Source: Nicotiana tabacum
Lineage: Eukaryota > Streptophyta > Magnoliopsida > Solanales > Solanaceae
Assembly: GCF_000715075.1 (NCBI RefSeq)
Contig: NC_134101.1
Span: forward strand, 149,333,084 to 149,397,083
Length of the DNA stretch: 64,000 nucleotides
Direction: 5' to 3'
The notes under the pieces are model-generated. The model was not told the origin of the DNA. It did not search any database and worked only from the letters and a program-made list of their open reading frames with translations. Positions 1 to 11,278 of this stretch are shown in pieces (position 1 is the stretch's first letter; every line of letters starts with the position of its first letter). The translations under genes and the position numbers were made by a program.

Positions 1-473
1 TAGGTTTGGTACTTACTGAGTACCGCTATGGTGTACTCATGCCCTTTCTGCACATGTTTTTCATGTGCAGATCTAGGTACTTCCACTCAGTCTTATCATC
101 CTTGAGGAGAGGTGCTTCTATAGAGACTTCGAGGTATATCTGCCTCGTTCGTAGACCGAAGAGTCCCTTTCTATCTTTCTGAAATAGTATAGCCCTTATG
201 TATTTTCTTTTTATTAGACATTTGTGGAGTTAGATCTTCTTATGTATCTCTTCATTGTGATTCATGGGGTTCCGGATTTTGGGAAGTGTTAGGTTGCGAA
301 TTTTGTACTGTTATATGCCGGGCGGCATCTTAAACACTATTTCAGTTTGTTATTTTGGTTTTATGTTATTTTCTTTCCGTAAATTATTCATTTCCGCATT
401 TGTTAGGCTTACCTAGTCGTAGAGACTAGGTGCCGTTACGATAGTTCAAGGAGGGCGAACTGGGGTCGTGACA
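1..473 (+). repeat. 3' end of a Ty3/gypsy LTR, cut by the window edge
   Basis: The stretch near base 10, about stepping from one state of a 'tacttactgagtac' motif to a 'gtgtactcatg' motif, is the reverse complement of the start-site region seen in the LTR at 28778. The segment ends in 'ggggtcgtgaca', the plus-strand form of the 'tgtcacgacccc' terminus shared by other LTRs here. It is therefore a plus-strand LTR end. No primer site follows it, so its internal region is lost. No coding capacity is seen. Confidence 0.7.
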
Positions 474-757
474 TTACCATGTTTCATACTTGTCTACTTT
501 ACTATATTTGATTTATTGTACCACTAGAAATTGTCAATGTCGACCCTTCATCACTACTATTTTGGGGTTAGGCTAGATACTTACTGGATACACATCGATT
601 TACATATTCTTGCTACACTTCTTTACCTATTGTGCATGTATACCTTCGATGTTCATTTAAATGCAAGGGCACAACTATTGAGGGAACTCTATGGTGAGCT
701 GTATCCCATGATACGATCTGCAACATACAAAGTCTCCATCATATTCGTTTATGTTAT
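474..757 (+). repeat. Plus-strand LTR-derived fragment
   Basis: Bases near 565-640 ('ggttaggctagatacttact', then an 'acact-tct' start-like stretch) resemble the R-region of the Ty3/gypsy LTRs in this window. The fragment abuts the TG terminus of the next LTR at 758, which suggests that element inserted into it. An 81-codon reading frame at 531-776 lies in LTR sequence and shows no family features. Confidence 0.5.
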
Positions 758-3405
758 TGTCATGCCCCAAGCCTGAAAAGGCGTAGCCGGCACCAGATGC
801 CATACTTGGCCCGAGCGTACCACTCTGTAACTATAAACTCTAGAGGGGTAACCCTCAACATAGGACAATGAGGCAATATTCTGAATCTTTTAAAAATAAC
901 GTCTACAACCAGCAATACAAAACTAAAAATCTACATAGGGCTGGTAAAGCCACATTATTGATATAAAAAATATACAAGACTCGTCTACAAGCCTCTAGGG
1001 ATAACTGAACTATATCATGGTCGGGACAGGGCCTCGACCTACCCATCAAACCTGTATATATAAAATGGAACCAAGGTATATACCTGGTAACTTCGAGGAA
1101 GTGGAGCTTCCCAATCAAGCTGATGTTTGACTTTGTCTACTAGGAAGGTCTATCCAGTTGTCTATCAGGACCCGTAGGCATGAAATGCAGTGTCCCCCGC
1201 AAAAAAAACATCAGCACAAAATAATGTACCGAGTATGTAAGGCAACATAATAACTGAAAGCTGAAACTGAACTGATAATATAATAATTGAAAATATCTGG
1301 GAGTCAAATATAATTGAAGATATTCTTAAATACTGATACTGACTCATCTCTCTCAATATAGTAAGTAAAATAGCTATCCGACCCTATAAGGCTCGGTATA
1401 TGTAACTACTCTGCCGTAGTAGGCTCGCTCATAGGCGCTCGACATACTAGGCTTTGTAGCTCGGGCATTCTGGTCTTGCTCATAGGTTCTCGGCCATAGT
1501 AGGCTCAGTATATAACTTACCATCTGATCAGAGGTTGCCCAATAGGGGCTTACCCATCAATTATAGCTCGGTGGTGGTAAAAATACTATAATACCCTATA
1601 TATATAAACTCTCTACTCCCCTGAAGGAAAGAAGAGAATACTTAACTAAATATAAAGTCCCGATAAGGGAGAATACTGTAGCTTATGAGACTAGGATAAT
1701 GTACATAAATTCAGGAATAAGAACTTCTCTTTATGCCTTGTTATCAAACACATGTAGTTAGGGGATCATGTTTAAAATGAAGGAAAGGTTTAGCCTTAAC
1801 ATACCTTAACTCCATTGAGTCCTGAATACCTTCTAAGAAATTCTTCAAACAACTCAACTCAATCTACCCTAGCATAAGGAGATTCAAAATCAGTGCTGAG
1901 TAAAGGCTAAGTCCGCAACTTAAACTAGTAGCTCGTTTACGTAAACTTGGGCAGCATCTCCCCTGTAACAAGGCCCTCCTCCAATACTATATACCAACAA
2001 AAACAAGAACACAACAATAACAACATGTATGCATCATTTTCCAACCTTATCTCCATCACAATATAGCACAAAATAGCCCAGATACCCTAATCATTTTATA
2101 CATAAAACGACAACCAAAGTAGTGTCAAACAACCTAAAAAATATAACAACAAATGATCAGACCACCATTCCATCATTATGTGGTGTTTCTCCACACCGTT
2201 TCTCCTCCAGAACCCCATAAAACTTCAGCACAAGAGGCCAACACGAGTGGACTACAAAACAGTCCACTAAAAGTGAAATAAATCAAACTCACAGCTTCCG
2301 ATCACCGTCCCGTGAATTCTAATTATTAGGAAATAAATTTATCAACCTTCCTTGACATTTAAAATCTTAAATAAATCAAGTAGGCATTTTATTAACTATG
2401 AATTACCTTCCAAAACTCAAACTACAAAGAAAAAGAGAGGCGATATAGCAATACTTATGTCGTAGGGATCGTTCTAATGTTATCGCTTCTTAACTTCGTA
2501 TCCGGGATGTTAATCTTCTTTGGAACCCTTGTATAGAGCTTAAGGGTAAGTTTTTGGGGGTTCATTGGTCGTGTTATATGAAAAATGAAGAGAAATACAA
2601 TTTAAAACTCTATATATATCAACTTTTGAAAAGTCAAAGAGGCGCTAGCTTGGCACCACATCATTGGCCCTTTTTCTGACGCTTATATCTTTTTATCCAG
2701 ATGTCGTATGAAAAAACGGTTAAACGTTAGAAACTACATTCCAATAAATTCAATTTTGTATATAATATGTCCCCAAAAGACCTTATATAATACACGAAAT
2801 GTATTGCTCAAAAAGCTTCAGTGACACACCTACTTGTCACCTATGCAGTCTGCACAGTCTCACAAAACTGCACATATCTTTCTACTCCAATATTGTATCG
2901 ATGAATAGTTTAATGCATTAGAAACTAGACTCGTATATCATCAATTTTATTTGTATATCATCTTGTAAGTCCCAAGATATTGGGAGAAATTATTAGATAC
3001 ATTTGACCTAATTTTCAGCAAATTTATGACTGTAACTTGTGATGATCTTTGCCAACTTTTGTCCACAATTCGCTTGACTTCAAAACATAACACACGACTA
3101 TCATAAGACAAAAATAAGTCATAACATAACATCCTTATCATTTTGAGCACCCTAGTCTCATCCCAAAAGTATATGTTATAACATTCCCAACTTATCGACT
3201 TTCAACAAAACTTATTTTCTTCAATTGGTTTAGCTTCTAAGCCTTCCAACCCTCTTTGTACTTGCAATCCATGATCTTAATTATTTGTAGCATCCAAGTT
3301 AACATGATTACCTTACTTTATGTAATTTCAAATATGATCTCATCTTATTGCTTATATCAATTGACTTACGACGTACTCTCATGTACAAAACTATGGGGTG
3401 TAACA
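758..3405 (-). repeat. 2.65-kb LTR (3' LTR of a minus-strand element)
   Basis: It begins 'tgtcatgcccc' and ends 'ggggtgtaaca', giving TG...CA termini. It is followed at 3408-3419 by a tract that is purine-rich on the minus strand, so this is the 3' LTR of a minus-strand element. At 1378-1570 it has degenerate repeats around 'taggctcg...catagg', and a perfect 10-base palindrome TCTGATCAGA at 1523-1532. The matching 5' LTR is not in the window. Small open frames inside it are not supported as genes. Confidence 0.75.
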
Positions 3406-4240
3406 TAATTCCCCCTTTGGAATATTCATCCTCGAATGTTGACTGATGCGATTATCAGTCACATAACCCATAGCTCTTATGAATAATTTAGTACTGTCCT
3501 TGACATCTAGGCAACTACTCTGTGAATAAATCCAAAGCCCAGGGCATTCCCCCCTTTAGGCCTCTTTCTCGAACCACGACCTGTGGTCGGAATTCTTTCA
3601 TTATCGTTACTATTTCTACATCTGTCGTGCAACCTGTACGACTCTATCCCTGTATGTGCGCCTATGCGATTCTTCTCTCCTTTTTACTCCAGCTATTATC
3701 CAATCTTTAGGCCTCATTTTGTGAACATATATAGAACTATGACTAGCTGTCCGTCTAGGCATCTATAGGTGTACTGAAGTCCTTCACTTGGTACTTTGTC
3801 GAACTTATGACTATTGCTATATCTAGTTTCATAGCCTTGATTATCTATTATTATGAATTTACTATATCTAGGTAGGTCATACTATACCATAACACTTATT
3901 TTAGTTTATTATTATCGAGGTTTGCTACCCAACTCCAGGATACTCTCTCGCTATTGATCCTATATGTATAAATCTAAGTCCTTTAGTTCTTCCTCATTAC
4001 TGTTCATCTTAAGAATGGCGACCTAATCTCATCTCATATTTTGGAACTTTTATCTACATATTTTTGATTCACCTTAATATTGATTTATAATCTACCACTA
4101 ATAACTTGAAACCTCTTACGTAATATATTGTCCTTAGGGCTCACGTCTCATCGAGGAACATCTGAAGTTATTTGCCTGATCCACCTAGAGACGAGACAGA
4201 TGATTCATTTACCTTATTTTTCCTAGTTGATGCTCATGCA
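3406..4240 (-). mobile_element. Start of the internal region of the 758-3405 element
   Basis: It opens with the polypurine tract at 3408-3419 (minus strand 'ccaaaggggga'), followed by the 'cctcgaatg' block also found beside the element C polypurine tract. No gag or pol domain is recognisable in any frame. It ends where plus-strand LTR sequence begins near 4241. It may be a remnant of a non-autonomous element. Confidence 0.45.
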
Positions 4241-4465
4241 CTTGTGACACCGGGTCTTGGGGGTTCCTACTTGATGTTTAGTATAGTAGTTCACAAAATT
4301 ATCATTGTTTCACCCCGGTAAACTCTATTTCATATTATTTAATTAATGGAAATTATGATTTCAAAAGAAATAAAAATGAGTAATTAAGTGGATCAATCAT
4401 CGTTGGCTTGCCTGACGGCAACGTTAGGCACTATCACGATATATATTGGATTTTGGATCGTGACA
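4241..4465 (+). repeat. Truncated end of a plus-strand LTR
   Basis: It contains the 'ggcttgcctga' block seen (reversed) just inside the termini of the element A, D and F LTRs, and ends 'ggatcgtgaca'. Only about the last 225 bases remain. The left boundary is approximate. It matches the P LTR end at 21546-21632, with 'aaatgagta-ttaag' present in both. Confidence 0.65.
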
Positions 4466-4667
4466 ACTTGGTTTCAGAGCGTTAAGTTCACTTAGGTCTC
4501 ACGAGTCATGAGCAAGTCTAGTAGAGCCTTGCGGATCGGTACGGAAACATTTGTACTTATTTTCGAGAGGCTGCATGACTGTTAGGAGCACTTCCCTTCT
4601 TTATTCCTCATTGTGCGATTTGATTCCATCAAGGCTTGTGCCTTTATTTCCCTTTGTTCAATTGTCA
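4466..4667 (+). promoter_or_regulatory. Primer-binding site and leader, then head-on junction
   Basis: Three bases after the LTR end is TGGTTTCAGAGC (4469-4480), the tRNA-iMet primer site with one change from TGGTATCAGAGC. The leader 'gagtcatgagcaagtctag' follows and matches the leader after the P LTR at 21660. At about 4668 it switches without spacer to reverse-transcriptase sequence on the opposite strand. Confidence 0.7.
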
Positions 4668-6060
4668 ATAATCTATGCACATCCTTATCGATCCATCCTT
4701 ATTTTTCACAAACAACACAGGCGCACCCTAGGGAGAGACACTAGGTATAATGAAGCCCTTATCAAGAAAATCTTGCAACAACTCCTTCATTTCTTTCAAC
4801 TCTGGCGGGGCCATACGGTATGTCAGAATAGAAATGGGCTGAGTGCCCAAAGCTAAATCAATGCAGGAGTCAATATCTTTATCGGGTGGCATCCCTCGTA
4901 GATCTACATGAAACACCTCTGGAAACTCACGAACAACTGGTACTGAATCCATGGAAGGAACTTCCGCACTAGAATCGCGGACATAAGCCAAATAAGGTAG
5001 ACACCCCTTCTCGACCATATGCTGAGTCTTCACATAAGAGATAACCCTACTAGTAGAATTTCCAGGAGTCCCTCTCCACTCTGATCGAGGAAACCCCGAC
5101 AAGGCTAAGGTCACCGTCTTGGCGTGAAAATCCAATATAGTATGATAAGGTAATAGCCAATCCATACCCAAGATAACATAAAAAATCTACCATATCTAGA
5201 AGTAGCAGATCTATGCTAGTATCGAGACTCCCAATGGTAACCACACACGAACTATAGACACGATCTACAATGATATAATCTCCCACAGGTGTAGACAAAT
5301 ACACAGGAGCACTCAAAATATTGCGAGGCATAAAGAAATATGAAGAAAAATAGGATGACACGTAGGAATAAGTAGAGTCCGGATCAATTAGAACTGAAGC
5401 ATCTCTCTGGTAAATTGTAACAATACCTATAATAATAACGTTAGATGACTTAGCCTCAGGCCTGGCTGGGAAAGCATAACATCAGGGATGTGCCCCACAA
5501 CTTTGAACTACATCTCTAGGACGGGCCCTAGATGGTTGGCCTCTATCTCTAGCAACCTGACCTCCACCTCTAGCTGCCTGACCCCTTCCTCTAGCTGGTT
5601 GAGTGGGCAGTGAAGCACCTGGTGATGGGACCATGACACGAGAACCTTGATGCTGTGAGTTGCTCGATGCCCGAGGGCAAAATCTTGTAATGTGCCTTGG
5701 ATCACCACAAGCATAACAGGACCTCGACTGCTGTGACTGCTAACCCTGAAACTGACCCTGTCGACCTGAGTAACCACCTTGAAAACTCTAGAGCAGAGGT
5801 GCACTAATAGGAGATGGTGGTGCACTGTAGGCTAGCTAGTCGGAACGAGACATCTAAGGGCAGCAACCACCTGAAGCACTGTGGGATACCTGAAGCGCTG
5901 AATGAAACGACCTGGGAGGATGGCCTCTACCAAAAGTACCCCTGCCTCCTAAACTTAACCCACCGGAATGACGAGGCCTCTTATCAGAACCCTGCCCTCT
6001 CTCCTGTGCAAGAACCATCTCGATCCGCCTGGTGACATTAGCATTCATCTGAAAAGAAAT
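4668..6060 (-). pseudogene. gag-protease-RT fragment of a Ty3/gypsy element (E)
   Basis: Read on the minus strand. The gag C-terminal part (6060 to about 5480) has an intact CCHC knuckle near 5677-5718 (C-Y-A-C ... H ... C), followed by Arg/Gly-rich sequence. The protease (about 5430-5180) has the Asp site as LIDPDSTYSYVSS. A linker contains GMDWLLPYH, and the RT N-terminal part runs to PYRMAP-like and GFI-PSV motifs. A one-base insertion near 5185, in DFLCYLGYG where sisters read D-V-ILGMD, breaks the frame. In-frame stops include R-to-TGA in HP*CYAF and two CAG-to-TAG. RT is cut at the IDYR region at 4668; gag is cut at about 6060. It is not functional. Confidence 0.8.
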
Positions 6061-7494
6061 TTCACCCCATCTTCTTGGCCATCCGTAGCTTGAATTTAGT
6101 TCATAATTGAAAAAGTCAACAAAAGTCAACTCCCGGGCCCGCTTAGTACAAATCCGAAATTCAGACCAAAATCCGATTACCCATTCACCGCCGAGCCCGG
6201 TTATATATTTTATTTTGAAATCCGACCTCAATTTGAGGTCTAAATTCCAATTTTATAAAAATTCCTAATTCTACCCAAACCCCTAATTTTCACCATGAAA
6301 ATCCTAGATTTTAGGTTGAAACCTTATAAAATATAATGGAAAAGTGAAAGAAAGTAGGTTAGAATCACTTACCAATGAATTGGGGAAAAAAGCCTCTTGG
6401 AAAAATTGCCTCTAGGGTTCTCTAGGTTTGAAAATTTGAAAGAATGAGAAAATTCTCGTGTAACTCAGCTTTTGACCAGTTGCAGATGTCGCAATTGTGA
6501 CATGAGGTTCGTAATTGTGAACTCCCACAAATGCGAATAAGCCCTCGCAATTTCCAAGCCTTCACACCTCTGTCATCATCGCATTTGCGATGAAATGTTC
6601 GCAAATGCGAACCTTGGTCCCCCGCAAATATGACCTTTTGATCGCAATTGTGATCCCTTGCTGACTCAACCATTCTTCCAAATGCGAAGAAGTGGTTCGC
6701 ACATGCAAACCTGATAGGTATTTGATTGTTCATAATTGCGAATACAGACCTCGCAATTGCGAGATCAGAGACCAACACCAAAACCAGATACACCAACTAT
6801 TTTTCCTAAGTCTAAACTCACTCCGTGGCCTATCCGAAACTCACCCGAGCCCTCAGGGTTCCATACTAAACATGCACAAAAGTCCAAAAATATCATACGA
6901 ACTCGCTCACGTGATCAAATCACGAAAATAACACTTAGAACTATGAATGGACACCAAATCAAATTATATTTTCAACAAAACTTTAGAATTGTTATTTTAA
7001 CAATTGGACGTCCGAATCATATCAAACTAACTCCGTTTTCACCAAATTTGACAGATAAGTCATAAATATAGTAATGGACCTATACCAAGTTCCAGAAACA
7101 AAATACAAATTTGGTATCAACAATATTAAACATTGGTCAAACCATTAGATTCATTATGCCATTAAACTTTCAAATTTCGACAAAAAGCGATAACTCGAGC
7201 TAGGGGCCTCCGAATTCAATTTCGGGCATACGCCCAGGTCCCAAATCACGATACAGACCCACCGGGACCGTTAAAATATGGATCCGGGTCCGTTTGTTCA
7301 AAATATTGACCGAAGTCAATTCAAATAGATTTTTTAAGGCAAAATTTTATATTTTATCAATTTTTAACATAAAAGCCTTCCGGACAAATACCCGAATTGT
7401 GCATGCAAATCAATAAAGGCTTAAAAAAGTTATTGGAGGCTTCAAAATATAGATTTAAGGTTTAAAACTCTAGATGACCTATCAGGTCATCACA
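6061..7494 (-). repeat. Truncated LTR of fragment E
   Basis: From about 6085 it tracks the right half of the element D LTR ('cccgggccc', 'aaaatccgattaccc', 'tagaatcacttacc'), and it ends 'aggtcatcaca', the same terminus as element D. Gag runs directly into the LTR interior, so the PBS, gag start and outer LTR half are deleted. A palindrome-rich block at 6480-6770 includes TCATCGCA-tt-TGCGATGA (6576-6593). A frame that runs from gag into this LTR is an accident of the deletion. Confidence 0.7.
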
Positions 7495-9309
7495 ACAATA
7501 AGGTTATTTTTTTACGACATTACCAAATTAAATGTTGTAGGACAGTAATTGATGTTCCACTAGAAAGGAACATTTTTTAAAGTCAGTTAAATTATTAGGT
7601 GTTTTCAAAGTTTGACACGAGTCATTGCATCAAATTTCTAGGAAATTTTAAAAAATGAGGTGTGTGAACGCAGAAAAAGAGAAAAATATCTAAGCTCTTC
7701 AATGTTCTGGATTTCTAGGTGATGGATTAGTTAGAAAAGTGGAGTATGAATTGCTTTGTTAGTTGAGAGTGCCCGTTATTTATACGTCGCACATGACATA
7801 GAGAGCATTAAAGGTATATATTGATGGCATGAGATACTGTTATATGATGGAAAGCTAATATACTTTTACTGGAATGTTAAGTATTGTTAAATCATATTAC
7901 TTTATTTGAGTAAAATAATGGCAGGTGTTGTTTTAAAAAAATTGCTTTCTTTTTAGACAAATAAAATATGTATGTGATGATGAATGCAACATTTGAAGAA
8001 GCAGAAAAGAAGAGGAAAACAAATGCATTCCTAAGGCAAGCATAATCACACATTTACTAATTTGTGCAAATCAAAGCAATCTTCTTGATGTTCATTAATT
8101 ATATTTAGTTATTTTATCTTTTAAATTTGATAAATACTATTTGAGCGGATGTCCTCAGTAGTTGAACCGAATCAAGTACAAGTTCAAATATTAGCATATT
8201 GAATGCTAACTTTTTTCCATATCAAAAATTCAACTCTGATTTTATTGCAGACAAGGAAGTAAAATAATCTGTGCATATATAATTATAATTTTTCTTGTTT
8301 TAGATGATTTATATTTAGTTTTTCCCTCCCTTGTCATTCATTTCCTAGAAATTACAAACTCATGAATCAAGGATAATAAATTATGATTTCTTGTGGAAAG
8401 CTTTTGCTGATTGCTTCTTTTTTATTCCTTTTCTTTTAAGTGTCTCATGCACCTTATTATAAGTAGTAGTGACAATGATGTCTGCCCAAGGTCATGCACC
8501 TAATGCCACATAATTTTATTTCACTCAATATTTTATGTTTAATCAAAGTTGCAGAGAACTGGTATCTTTTTCTTTGCATGCATCTTTTTTGATATTACAG
8601 TAAGAATTATCCAATACTGAATTACTCTTTTCACTTTGTAACTGGTGGAGATAAACTGTTGTTTGGGGATTAATATTGTAGTGCATACAACCAAACCATT
8701 TAATGGGAGAATTCTCATCGAGATGAGGTAACGTGATAGTAATTCTGAACTTACTGCTGATTTGAAGACTAATACATGGTTAAAACAAGGTCTTGACGGT
8801 CTCTAAAAAAGGTCTTGACAAATTTTAAGGGAGCTAGTTGATGATCAGGAAGTTATTATCTATTGATTAGCTTAGATAGTACATCATGAAAGAACCATGA
8901 CATGCATCAAGAGGTATCTATGAAATTAAGCATTAGCCTATTCAAGAAAAGGTTATTTCTGGGCTCAAACCATGATTGATATTTGATACACGCATCTGAT
9001 GGTTATTTGACTCTGAATGAGATACTGGCTCCGGCTATGACTATTTAACTCATGCATAATAACATCACAAAGTTCATGGTCTCAAGGTTATTGTATTCAA
9101 TCATATATTTGAAAACTTTTGCTACACATGAACCAAATTATTTAAATGAATATTTTTGTTCTTATTTTTAATTTGTCTTTTAGAGTTCTGCTATATTGGC
9201 ACTTCTTTTAGAGAGTTTCCATAGTCTTATATTTAATTGAAGGCTTGAGATATTTATAGTTGTTATTGTATTTTGGATCAATGATAAAAATCTTGGCGGC
9301 GCTTCTCTT
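7495..9309. other. AT-rich sequence with no recognisable gene or repeat
   Basis: About 1.8 kb between two LTRs. I find no long open frame, retroelement motif, tRNA or tandem array. Scattered 'ttgcag' and 'ttttag' acceptor-like trimers and short open stretches (for example near 7990-8030) could be pieces of a decayed intron-rich gene, but no protein family is recognisable. This is the largest block in the first half that is not obviously transposon. Confidence 0.4.
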
Positions 9310-11278
9310 TGTAACGACCCGACCGTCGTTTTGAGCTTCAGTGTATTGTTCGGTAGTTTGAGACCATGAGTAATTTCACTTCAGGTATTATGACTTGTAC
9401 GGGTGGTCGGAATTAAATTTCGGAAAATTTGGAGTTGACTGGGAAAGAAAATTCTAATTGCGGAAGCTTAAAGTTGGAGGGATTGACTAATGTTTGACTT
9501 TTGAGTAAACAATCTCGAAATCGGGATTTGAAGGTTTCAACAGGCTCGTAGGATGATTTTGGACTTGGGCGTATGTCCGGATCAGGTTTTGGATGAATCG
9601 GGAGCATTTCAATGCCTGTTTTGGAAAGTTGGCATTTTTGAAGGATTTCTTAAATTTTGGGTTAAAGTGTATTTTAATGTTATCAATGTCCGTTTAGGAT
9701 TCCGAGCCTAGGAATAGCTCCGTATGGTGATTCTGATCTTGGGAGTGCGTACGGATGTGGACTTGGAGGTCCGTAGGTCATTTGGCGAAAAATGAAAATT
9801 TGAAGGTTTTTGAGAAGTTTGACCGAGAGTGGACTTTTTGATATCGGGTTCGGATTCCGATTTTGAAAGTTGGAGTAGGTTCCTATTATCGAAGGTGACT
9901 TATCTGCAAAATTTGAGGTCAATAAGACGTGATTTGATAGGTTTCGGCATCGAATGTAGATGTTTGAAGTTATAAGTTCATTAAGCTTGAATTGGGATGC
10001 AATTCATAGTTTTGGTGTTGTTTGATGTGATTTGAAGGTTTGACTCAGTTCATATTATGTTTTAAGACTTGTTGGTAATTTTTATTGAGGTCCTGGGGGC
10101 CTCGTGGTGGTTTCGAATTTGGAGCTTTGTGGTGTTGTTGAAAGGCCTGAGTTCTGGTGTAATCGCACTTGCGGAAAAAGGGCCGCAAGTGCGACGCTAC
10201 AAAAGCGGCAAGGCTAGTGCAAAAGCAGGTTGGCCAAAAGGCCTGGGCCACAGAAGTGGGCATAAACGTGAAGGTACGCGAGCACAGAAGCGCTTGAGGA
10301 CCGCAAAAGCGGAAGCGCAGATGCGCTACATGGGCATAGATTCAAGGACTGTTGGGCCGAGCTGGAGCCACACCTGCGATGGAATTTTCGCAGGTGCGGA
10401 GCCACAGAAGCAGCTATTGGACTGCAGGTGCGAAGGACGGGTTGGGCAGTGTGCTTCATTAAAATGAGGGTTTGGCTTAATTTCACTTCATTTCGTCCAT
10501 GAGAGCCGATTTTGGAGCACTTTTGGAGTGCCATCTTCTTCAACTATAATGGGGTAGGTGCTTTCTTCACATTGTGAGTATACATGATTTATATAAAAAT
10601 TTAAGCATGGAAATTTATAGAAATCGGGATTTTTTTAGAGCACCTAGAAATTGATATTTTTGGACTTGGATCACAAATTTGGGCATGGAATTGAGAACAA
10701 ATTATATATTTGAGTTCGTAATGTTATGAGTAAGGATTTTCTTCAAATATTTTTGAAATCTGGGCACGTGGGCCCAAGGGTTGATTTTATCGACTTTTCG
10801 AGCGGAATTGGAAATTGTTTATATTGATTAATTATGTGTATTAGAATACGTTTTGATTGGTTTGCACATTGGTTGTGTTGTTTTGAACCGTCAAGCATTG
10901 GTTTGAGGTGTTAGAGTGGCTTCAGGGCCGGTTATGGAACTTCAGAGCGAGGTAAGTCTCTTTTCTAATCTTGTAAGAGGAAATTAACCCCATAGGTGAA
11001 TTGAATTCATGCGTGTTTCTATTTGTGGGGGCTACATATGTATGAGGTGACGAGAGTCTGTACGTAGCTATTAATTATGCTTATGTCTGGGTAGTTTTAG
11101 GGCCCAAACCATGCCTTGTTGATACCATTATTTGATTAGGCTTATTAATTGCCTTGAAAAGAGTTGAGATTGAGAATTTGAGATCTAAAAGTTTTCATTT
11201 GAATTTCGTACTTTTGAAAAGAATTGAGGAATATTTTTAATAACTTGAGAAATCTATGTTCAACCGCGTCGCAAATAT
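9310..11278 (+). repeat. Plus-strand LTR of element P, left part
   Basis: It begins 'tgtaacgacccgacc', the plus-strand form of a Tekay-like LTR start. At 10163-10194 it has a perfect 12-base inverted repeat (TCGCACTTGCGG / CCGCAAGTGCGA, 8-base loop), and a second (CACCTGCGA / TCGCAGGTG) at 10371-10396. It stops at 11278 where element A begins. Its end appears to resume near 21546. The 132-codon frame at 10069-10467 only reads through this GC-rich palindromic region and is not called. Confidence 0.75.

Noticed and set aside
10069..10467. 132-codon plus-strand frame with an overlapping 109-codon minus-strand frame
   Set aside because: Open frames on both strands over a GC-rich palindromic LTR block are chance products; no family features.
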